64,000 bases of DNA, taken from assembly GCA_028274465.1 (NCBI GenBank), contig CM051455.1:112094261-112158260 (forward strand). The letters run 5' to 3'. Source of the DNA: Plantago ovata. Lineage: Eukaryota > Streptophyta > Magnoliopsida > Lamiales > Plantaginaceae. The position numbers were made by a program, and so were the translations under genes. The notes beneath the pieces were generated by a model. It made no database searches, was not told the origin of the DNA, and saw nothing but the letters and a program-made list of their open reading frames with translations. Of this stretch, positions 9,614 through 18,442 are shown one piece after another; within the stretch, counting starts at the first letter, position 1, and each line of letters starts with the position of its first letter.

Positions 9614-11274
9614 AGAGCCCGTGTGATGAAAATGCTTTAGTTTTTAAAAACATGAAGAAATTCATCAGTAAGGAACTTGAAAGGCGAAAAGCAAAAGAGA
9701 AGCTGAAAAAGCATCTTGGTAACAACTACCATAAATACAAGAATGGGGCTAGCTCGTTGAACAAGCAGACTCAGCAAGCAAATTCCTCTGAAGAACCAGC
9801 AGTTGAAAATGATTTCTGCTTTTACTGCAAAAAGCCTGGACACTTAAAATCAAATTTTCCTTTGCTGAAAGGCAAATCTGCTGAAAAGAAGAAGAAGTTC
9901 AAAAGGGCTTTTATTGCTGAAGAAAAGAAGAAGCTTCAAGCAAAAATCGATGCGTTGTGCATTGATACTAGCTCCGAAGACAGTGAGGAAGAAAGCTCAG
10001 ACACTGAAGAAGAAGAAGCCACTCTTGACGTAGAGATTGGCAAGGAAGTTTGTGGAAAAGCTATGGAAGCTTATCCAGATGTGTCATCTTATGAATTCTG
10101 CCTCATGGCCGGTCAGGTAAACAGTCCTACCTCTGACTCTGACTCAGAAAGTGAAGATGAGATTGACCTTGACAAAATTCAAGGAGAAATCGAAAGATTT
10201 GAGAAAACTCTGAGCAAACAGCAAGAGAAACTACATAATGCTGAAACTCTGACCAAGCAGACTACTGAAAAGTATGTATTGCTGAAGGAAGAGACTGAGA
10301 AGAAAGATGATGAAATATTGCATCTCAAGAAGTTGATTGCTGAAGCTACAGAGAAGAATTCTCAGATGGCAATAGAATTGGAAGAATATCAGTCCTCAAT
10401 TCTAAAGTTACTTGCTGAAATACAAGAAATGAAAAAGATGAAAATCAATTTCAAATCATATGCTGATGCAAGTAATACGCTGACTGAACTAAACTGTTAT
10501 CTTAGAGATCCATCTCAGAAAGAAGGCTTAGGTGCAACGTATGAAGGTGATGACGTAATAATCTTGATTAAAGATAAATCACCAATTACCTTTGTACGCG
10601 CAACTGATAGTGGTCAACCAAAACTTTATCAGATTGGTCAATCTAAGGTTGCTGAAAAATGCAATCAAGTACCTACGTCCGTAAAGCCCGCTGTTTCTAT
10701 TCAAAGTAACAAGACTTTAAAAGGAAAACAGGTTGCTGAAAAGCAAACTGTAAAGAAAAAGGATGTTGTAAAGCATTCCGCCAAACAAGTTGCTGAAAAG
10801 CAATTTGTTAAGTCAAAAGGAAAGATTACTAAAAGTAATCAGAAGACCTTTGCTGACAAACCTGAAACAAGTAAGGTTGCTGAGACAAAAGCTCAGCATT
10901 CTCCGAAAAGTGGACTCGGTTTCAAAACCAAGCAAAGTCAACTTTTTCATGAGTATAAGCAAAGTCAGCAAAGATACTTCAAAGAGATGAACAAAACCAA
11001 GCCTAAGAGTTCTGACAAGACTCAAAACTCTAGGGCTAGAAGGAACCTTGCTAGAAAAGAACTTACTGAAAAGTATGTTCAGCAAAAAGGTCAACCGAGC
11101 AAGACACCACATCAGAAAGTGGATTTGATCAGCACGAATCAAAAGTCTTTTGGCTCAAAACCTCCTAGTTCCTCAACAAGTAGAAAACAAGTCAAAGTTG
11201 AAAAACTTAAGACTTGGGTTTCCACTGGACGCATTCTTGAACATGTTAATGGACATCCAATATTGGATAATTAA
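9614..11274 (+). pseudogene. gag: E1 gag, C-terminal 550 codons (5' part cut off by array insertion)
   Basis: The frame is open from the insertion edge to TAA at 11272-11274. It contains a basic segment (KKFISKELERRKAKEKLKK), one zinc knuckle at about 9817-9858, an acidic Asp/Ser region, about 100 residues of predicted coiled coil (about 10170-10450) and a basic Lys/Gln-rich tail. The knuckle is CX2CX4H but its last Cys is Phe (TTT at 9856), so RNA binding is probably impaired. E2 has lost a different Cys of the same knuckle. Gag would form the particle and bind RNA. The first part lies beyond the A/B array to the left. Confidence 0.8.
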
Positions 11275-11298
11275 CTTGTTTTCTCTTGATTGTGCAGA
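11274..11298 (+). promoter_or_regulatory. Splice-acceptor-like sequence between gag and pol
   Basis: Just after the gag stop, a T-rich run ends in TTGATTGTGCAG (CAG ends at 11297). The same arrangement is kept in E2 (ends at 21964). A 3' splice site here could place pol after another start or fuse it to gag; a -1 frameshift would serve equally. No donor was identified. Confidence 0.35.
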
Positions 11299-14200
11299 CT
11301 TCAGCCACGGAGACAAACGATGCAATCTGGCACTTTGACAGTGGTTGTGGAAAGCACATGACAGGCAACAAGAATAAACTTATAAACTATAGACGGTGGT
11401 CTAAAGGTCCAACAATAAGGTTTGCTGGTGGAGGCTCTGGTTCTACAAAAGGCTACGATGACGTGAAGTTAGGATGCATTACCATTTCGGGAGTTCTTTA
11501 TGTCAAAAATCTTAAGTTTAACCTTTTCAGCATGAGTCAATTCGCTGATAAAGGTTACTGCATCAAAATCAAAATTGATGAATGTAAACTTATAGACTTT
11601 GAGACAAAGAAGGTTATTATGGTTGCTAGAAGATCAGGAGGCTTGTACACTGTAGATTGGTCTTCAGCAATCGTTGAAAAATGCCTTGTCTCAGATCACG
11701 ATTGCCTTGCCGAAAAAGCATGGTTATGGCATAAACGAACAAGTCATCTAAACTTCAAGACGCTGAATAAGCTGTCTAAAAAGTCACTTGTAGTTGGATT
11801 ACCTAAGGTTACTTTCAAGAAGGATGGTGTTTGCAATGCATGTCAGCAAGGAAAGCAAACCAAATCTTCTTTTAAGAACAAGGCAGTACCGTCAACTACA
11901 AAACCTTTACAACTCTTGCACATGGACTTGTTTGAATCTTCTTCAACAAGCTATGTTGGTAAGAAGTATGGTCTAGTGGTGGTAGATGACTATTCAAGAT
12001 TCACTTGGGTAGTATTTATCAAACACAAGTCTGAAACAAGGACTGAAATACCTAACTTGCTGAATAAGCTTGAAGTCATGAAAAATGACAAGGTAAAAGT
12101 CATAAGAACAGACCATGGTACTGAGTTTGTAAACAAGTACATAACTGAGTATTGCACTTCAAAAGGCATACAACATCAGTTATCCTCAGTAAGGACACCA
12201 CAACAAAACGGTGTTGCTGAAAGGAAGAATCGCACTGTAAAAGAAGCTGCAAGAACAATGCTTGCTGACACTGAAATAAGTGAAGCTTACTAGGTTGAAG
12301 CGATTAATACCGCCTGTTACACTCAAAATATATGTCTGATTACTAAGGAATACCACAAAACTCCTTATGAGTTATTTGTTGGAAGACCTCCTAACATCAC
12401 CCATCTAATAGTATTTGGTTGTAAGTGTTTTGTTCTTAACAATGGTAGAGAATACTTAAAAACATTTCAACCAAAGGAAGACGAAGCGATATTTCTTGGT
12501 TACTCCTTGAATAGTAAAGCTTATAGAGTTTACAACAAAAAGGCACAAAAGATCGAAGAATCAGTGCATGTTGTATTCTACGAAAAGTCACAAGGAGTTC
12601 CTGCTGAAGAAGAAATATCAGAATGTATGAAAACGTTAATCATACATGAGCAAAAGAACTGAATCCGATGCTAGGCAAATCAAGTCAATTGAACTAAATG
12701 ATGATTCTGACAATGACTCTCCTCCCCCAACTCATGACAAGATAAATATAGTTCATGACAAAGAATTTCCAGCAAAAGACGCAGTTGCTCCGGATGTTGC
12801 TGAAACTATGCAACTTCCTGTGCCTGCTGATGAGTTACCACAATCTAGCAATGCTGAACAAGCAGTTGCTGATGAACCGATCTCAGCAGAAACACAACAA
12901 AATACCAGTAGTACTGAGCAAGTACATGCTGATGAGCAAACTTATCCAGATCTAAAGAGCAGAAAACCTGTTAATAAATGGATTAGAGATCATCCCTCTA
13001 CGGATATGATTGGTGATATTGACAAACGCCAAGTGACTAGATCCAAAGTATCTGCTACTCATGACTTGCTGAAGAAGCAAATGTCGTAGAAGTAGAAGCT
13101 TTGTTCTCTTGCTTTGTTTCAGAAATTGAACCCAAGACCATAGAAGAAGCTCTAAAGCATTCTGAATGGATGAAGACAATGCAAGAAGAACTGGATCAAT
13201 TTGAAAGGAACAAAGTCTGGAAACTTGTACCTCTTGCTGAAGGCAAGAAAGCTATTGGTACAAAGTGGGTGTTCAGAAACAAGCTAAGTGAGTCTGGTGA
13301 AGTAACAAGGAACAAAGCACGTTTAGTTGCTCAAGGTTACTGTCAGACTGAAGGATTGGACTATGATGAGTCTTATGCACTAGTTGCAAGATTGGATGCA
13401 ATTAGACCTTTCTTGGCCTTTGCTGCTCACAATGACTTCATTGTTTATCAAATGGATGTTAAAAGTGCATTCTTGAATGGTGAACTTGCTGAAGAAATCT
13501 ACTTGGAACAACCCCCTGGCTTTGAACTTCCCTCAGAAACCAAGATGGTATACAAGCTTCAGAAAGTTGTATATGGTCTAAAGCAAGCACCTAGAGCTTG
13601 GTATGATACCTTAGCTAAGTTCTTGCTGGGTAATGGTTTCAAGAAAGGTGAAGTTGACAAAACTTTATTTACCATGAACCATGATGGTAAAATACTCTTA
13701 TTTCAGATTTATGTGGATGACATAATATTTGGATCTAAGGACAAGCAACTTTGTGATGATTTTGCCAAACTCATGACAAACAAGTTCGAAATGAGTATGA
13801 TGGGTAAATTGAATTATTTCCTAGGATTGCAAGTCAAGCAACTCAAGTATTGAAAATTCATAAATCAAGCAAAGTATGCGAAAGAAATGCTCATAAAGTT
13901 TAGGATCAAAGAGGAAGAAAAACCTGAAAAGATCCCTATGAGTGTTGGTACCAAATTGGGCTATACTAAAGAAGATAAATGTGTTGAAGAACACAAGTAT
14001 AGGAAGCTCATTGGTTCCTTGTTGTATTTAACAGCAAGTAGACCTGACATTCAGTGTGTTGTTTGTGTGTGTGCAAGATTCCAATCTGATCCAAGAGAAT
14101 CACACTACAAAAAGGCACTTAAGATACTGAAATATGTCAAAGGTACAGTCAATGTTGGATTATGGTATCCTAAAGATTTTGGACTTGATTTGGTTGGTTA

Positions 14201-14660
14201 TTCTGATGCTGATCATGGAGGATCAACTCTTGATAGAAAAAGTACTTCTGGAACTTGTCAGTTTCTAGGTACTAGATTAATATCATGGTTCAGCAAGAAG
14301 CAAACCTGTGTTGCCAATTCATCTACTTAATCTGAGTACATTGCGGCTGGTTGTTGTACAGCTCAAATCCTATGGATTCAGCAACAATTAAGAGATTATG
14401 GTATTTTTGCAAAGAAAACACCAATCTTTTGTGATAATACAAGTGCTATTGCAATCACGCAAAATCCTAAGTTTCACTCTAGGACTAAGTACATTGATAT
14501 TAGACATCATTTCATTAGAGATCATGTGGAAAAAGGAGACATTGAGGTTGTGAAAGTAGGTATTGATGATCAACTTGCTGACATCTTTACCAAGCCCCTA
14601 CCAGATAATAGATTCGCAATGCTAAGGTATAACCTTGGGTTGATTGAATTACCTCAATAG
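11286..14660 (+). pseudogene. pol: E1 pol: protease, integrase, RT, RNase H (copia order)
   Basis: The protease active site is DSGCGKHMTG near the start. The gag-pre-integrase domain has a WHKRTSHLN ... CNACQQGK zinc site. The integrase core has D in LLHMDLFE, D in RTDHGTEF and E in NGVAERKNRT. RT follows with [13 protein letters not shown] and YVDDIIFGS, then RNase H with SDADHGG. The frame is -1 relative to gag. It is broken by TAG at 12291-12293, +1 near 12652, -1 near 13063, TGA at about 13851 and TAA at 14328-14330. The end TAG at 14658-14660 follows ELPQ. Comparison with E2 shows which changes are private to E1. Not functional as it stands. Confidence 0.9.
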
Positions 14661-14680
14661 TAACAGATACAATTGGCAGA

Positions 14681-15045
14681 TTGCTGAAACAGGTATTCAG
14701 CAAGCCAAAGTATGCTTACTTAATTAAAAGCTCCTTCCAGTGATTTCATCTAAAAAGAAATGATAGTTCACTACATGATTGCTGAAACAGGCATTCAACA
14801 AGTAATTCCTTCAAAATGGGTATTTGTTAGGAAACTTAACACTTGCTGAGACGGGCACTCAGTAAGAGAAAAACCTTAAGGATTGCTGAAACGGGCATTC
14901 AGACAATCCAAGATACTGAAACAGGTATTCAAGTATCCAAGGAAAATTCTGAGGCGGGAACTCAGCAAAGAGCAAACTCACTTCTCGGATTTTACCAAAG
15001 AATATCTCAAGATAAAAAGAATTTACTGAGACGGGAACTCAGAAA
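14681..15045 (+). repeat. Seven-hairpin array with common loop, E1
   Basis: Hairpins at about 14681-14705, 14779-14801, 14841-14866, 14881-14905, 14911-14938, 14947-14970 and 15021-15045. Stems are built on CTGAA/TTCAG or CTGAG/CTCAG with loop ACRGGNA; the first is TTGCTGAA-ACAGGTA-TTCAGCAA. Outer stem pairs differ between hairpins but stay complementary: GATTG/CAATC, GATAC/GTATC, CTTG/TAAG. E2 has the same seven at 25275-25640. Confidence 0.8.
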
Positions 15046-15581
15046 TATCTTTTAACTTAAGGAAATATGAGATATTTGATTAAGGGGAAACTTTCAGCAA
15101 ATAACAAAGCTTGTTACCCAAATTCGCTGAAAAGATTCTTGTTTACTTCAGCAAGAAATCAAATCCCGTAAGTCTAGGTAAAATCAATTTGTGACGTTAA
15201 TCGTGGCACAGATAAACTCGTTGTTAATCATGACATGAAATACAATCGTGGCCATTGATTTAAGGAAGTTTTTTATCTGACGGTTAACATTACAAAGAGA
15301 AAGAGTGCTCTGACGGTTTTTGTTAGTGGACCACTATGCATTTAATGCAAAGGCTCCACTAACGCTGTTGAATCTCTGTTATACCCTTGATGAGAACTCA
15401 AAACCGTTTGAGCTTCTTGCACACCAGAGATACTATAAAAACAAAGAGTTAGAGAAAGACAAAATTCTTTAACTCACATTTCCTTTCTCTGCAAATTTTT
15501 ATAGCCTGTTCCTGAATTCACTGTACCTCCGGTCAAAAAGCAAGTTAATCTTTTTCGTACATTTCTACCGCTATATAAGAA
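15046..15581 (+). promoter_or_regulatory. Spacer before the third ORF with TATA box and stem-loop (E1)
   Basis: It holds a purine run TAAGGGGAAA (15081-15090) resembling the element's polypurine tract. A stem GTTAGTGGA (15322-15330) pairs with TCCACTAAC (15355-15363). TATAAAA lies at 15434-15440, about 140 bp before the ATG at 15582. All three are kept in E2 (25677-25686, 25915-25956, 26026-26033). A separate promoter for the third ORF is an inference from this spacing and conservation. Confidence 0.5.
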
Positions 15582-16738
15582 ATGGCCCCAAAGAGACAGT
15601 CCTCGAAGACCTCAAAGTCATCAAAGGCTGATAGTGCTGGAAAAAGCACTGCTCCGGTTATAACTCCGGCAACCAACACAGTGAAAATTGTGTTGAAGAA
15701 CGACCGCATAACAGAGAGACCCATGCCGCCTGCATATCTTGACACTGCAAATTGTGAACAGATGATGCAATGGGGCGGATTTGCCAAAGAGAAGTATATA
15801 AGATACTTCTATGAACAAGAATTAGATGGAGAATATGAAGAGGCACTCGAGTTGATAAAACAACAAGGCCTTCTTTCCTTCATAACTGCTCGCCCTAAGA
15901 AAGTGAGTATGTTAGATGCCATGGAATTCTACAATAATGCAGAAATCCAGACTCTGACTGATGGACAAGGAGTCACTAAAAAAGTGATTTCTACCACAGT
16001 TCAAGGTTTGCAAATCATCCTGAAATGGATTGATTTAGCCAACATCTTTCAGATTCCAACTACTGGAACTGAAGATGACATCACTGCCACTGATGAAGAA
16101 ATCGAAGCCTATTACAGTGATGTCAGAAACGAGAGAATGAAGAAATGAGAGATTGCTCCCGTGACTTGGACAAAGCACGTAAAAAGGAAGCATCTCTGCC
16201 ATTCACTTGGTCTAGTAGCTCTGCTACTCATCAAAGTCCTAGACTCCCAAGTTAGAGGAATTGACCAAGTAGGCTTGAGAAGGTGGCCGCTGCTGATGCA
16301 TATACATGAGAACAAAACTAAGCTCAACTGGGCAAAGTACATTTTCAACAGACTTGTTGATTGTGTTACTAAATTTAAGGTCAAGGTTGAAGACAACAAG
16401 GTCTCACCTACCTTCCCAGTCATATGGACTAAAAATATGCTATATCCTTGAACACTTCAGGATTCAGCTGAGAAACCCATTGCCGATTAAGAAATCAGTA
16501 TGCAATGTGGAAAGAGCCTTCTACAAGCAAAATGGACCTAAGCTTGCCGAAAAGAAATCAAAGAAGACAACAACTGCAAATGTTGTCAGCATAAGTCAGC
16601 AAGAAAGGTATACAACAGCTGCAGATGTTGTCACCACCAGTCAGCAAGACAAGATTCCAACAGCTGCAAATGTTGTTGATGAAACTGCTGTAGATGGTGA
16701 TCAACAAGGTACGTGTACAACAGCCGTTGCTGAAAATG
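15582..16738 (+). pseudogene. E1 third ORF, N-terminal part
   Basis: The ATG at 15582 opens a basic Ser/Lys-rich start (MAPKRQSSKTSKSSK) with no signal peptide, followed by a globular part of about 250 residues (for example QWGGFAKEKYIRYFYEQE and LCHSLGLVALLLIKVLDSQV). The position after pol is where Sireviruses carry an 'env-like' ORF, but no signal peptide and no clear membrane anchor supports an envelope role. Breaks are TGA at 16146-16148 (GGA in E2) and a 2-base loss near 16425. At 16738 element E2 interrupts it, and it resumes at 33039. I do not recognise the protein family with confidence. Confidence 0.7.
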
Positions 16739-17398
16739 TGTTAGGAAACTTGTAATTTTGATGAGCAATTAACCATGCTAAATTAAGGTAAGTCCAGTAA
16801 CTAGTACTCTTAAGGTCCATAGGAATTTAGAATTTTAAGGGCATTGTAAAAGAGGAACGTTTGCTGAAGACTTAGAATAGGTTCTAGATAGGTTGGTTGT
16901 ACCGCTTATGATGTATCTTGTTTTCTGAAAAGAAATACAACCTATTGAAGCATTTGCTGATGATGTACTTTGTTTTTACAAACAAACTATTGAAGCATTT
17001 AGAACCGCTCAGAATCTTGAAGATTTCGAAGACTGAAGACTAGAAGATTTCTGAAGACTGGTATCTACAGAGGCACATGTTGCTCAGAAAGTGGAAACTT
17101 CAGCAATAGCTTGCATAAGTGAAAATCTAAACGACAGAGTAGGTTGCGCTTGCTGAAACTGAGACTGACCACTTGCTGATGGAACATATGTGACCTCTTG
17201 CTGAAAGTACTTGTATTTGCGCTCCAATGTTACTGTTTGAATTTTATTCAAATAAGCATTAAATGCAAAGCATGCACGCGAAGGACATGAAGACTAGAAG
17301 ACAAACAAGGACGCTGCTGAAAGTACAAAAGAAAGATAGTGACATTTTAAGGATCAAAAGCCTTAGAATTTGAAATTCAAACGGCTCCTTAGTTTCAC

Positions 17399-17406
17399 TA
17401 TAAATA
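17399..17406 (+). promoter_or_regulatory. TATA box of the E2 5' LTR
   Basis: TATAAATA, preceded by CAC and followed by GATGTCATCC. It is the same in the 3' LTR at 32126-32133. Transcription would start about 30 bases downstream. Confidence 0.7.
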
Positions 17407-18255
17407 GATGTCATCCGGCAAAGAGTTGAAGTGTGTCAACAACGTGATCATACTCTCACTTGTGCTTAAACTCACAAAACCCTTCAATACTCTTTACTGC
17501 CATTGATCCGTTCCAAGACTTAAAGCTTGAAAAAGCTACTTGTGAAGAAGTAGAATTTGCACGACTAAGTAATTAGTTAAGTGTTCTTTTTTTCTTTCGA
17601 ACAAGAACAAGTCTTGGCACCAGAAACAAACAAACTTGTTTACTGCAAAGTATTCAAAGTTTTGTTTCTTAGATTACTTGTTGTAACTGAATAAGTTATA
17701 ATTAAGTTATCTCATCCCAAACCTCTCTAACTCAAAATACACCCTTTCAGGCGTGATATTCAGGGGGAACTTAATCGAGCATAGTTTTGCTGATTAAAAG
17801 TACCAAGTTTGGTGGAGAACAAGGTTGCGTTCTCTAGATTAGGTTGGAGACGAAGCAAGTGTGCTTTGGTTTCTGTTTAAATCTCTCTAGATAGGTGTTG
17901 TAAGGAACCTCAATCTTATCTTAGTGGATTCAGTCCTAGAAAGGACAAAGTGGATTAGTTGAGAGATTATGCGACTCTCAGATACCACTATAAAAGTGTT
18001 TGTGTGATTTACTTACTGTACTTGGTTTTCAGCAAATCATATCTATCTGTACACTGTCACTCACATCACTTGTTGAAACCTTCATTTACTGAAAGAGCAC
18101 TTATTGTATCAAAGACTTCCGCTCTCTGATTTTAAGTATCAGCAAACCTAGTTACTGTGAAGTAACTTGCACTTGCTGAGAAAGTTAAGTATCAGCAAAC
18201 TCATTACTGAAAAGTAATAAGCACTTGCTGAGAAAGTTTTAAACGATGAAAGTTT

Positions 18256-18289
18256 GAAAAGACTATTCACCCCCGCCCCTAGTCTTTTC
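18256..18289 (+). other. Stem-loop with C-rich loop at LTR end
   Basis: A perfect 10-bp stem, GAAAAGACTA with TAGTCTTTTC, around the 14-nt loop TTCACCCCCGCCCC, 22 bases before the LTR end. It is conserved in the 3' LTR at 32983-33016. It could serve RNA 3' end formation or strand transfer; the sequence alone does not say. Confidence 0.6.
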
Positions 18290-18311
18290 TTTTTGTTTAA
18301 AGGGACCAACA

Positions 18312-18442
18312 AAATGCAACTACTGCAGATGCTGCTGCTGAAAAGAAACTGGAGAAATCCAAGAAGAAAAAGAGGAAAGTTGATGATGACACTCAAACTG
18401 CAGCGTCATCAGCTGACCCCATCCCCAAGAAGAAACGGACAA
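18312..18442 (+). other. 131-bp copy of E1 third-ORF sequence downstream of the E2 5' LTR
   Basis: The stretch starting AAATGCAACTACTGC is the same, base for base as I read it, as 33039-33169, which follows the 3' LTR. At 18442/18443 it stops and E2 gag begins. The primer site, leader and gag start expected here are absent, so E2 could not be reverse transcribed from this copy. Confidence 0.85.

Larger units (their letters stand above)
16739..18311 (+). repeat. 5' LTR of E2
   Basis: 1,573 bp from TGTTAGGAAA to GGGACCAACA (TGTT...AACA ends). It contains TATAAATA at 17399-17406, two similar hairpin units at about 18135-18237, and a 10-bp stem at 18256-18289 (GAAAAGACTA/TAGTCTTTTC) with a C-rich loop. 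The word TTGCTGA or its complement TCAGCAA occurs about 12 times. Confidence 0.9.

Noticed and set aside
15582..16738. Annotating the third ORF as a viral envelope gene
   Set aside because: Only its position suggests this; no signal peptide, furin-like site or membrane anchor is visible.
16739..18311. First read as a solo LTR inserted in the E1 third ORF, because identical ORF sequence and the AAATG duplication flank it on both sides
   Set aside because: The LTR at 31521-33038 has the same right flank and gag-pol-ORF3 of a second copy lies between them; E2 as a full element with a repaired 5' side explains all three duplications.
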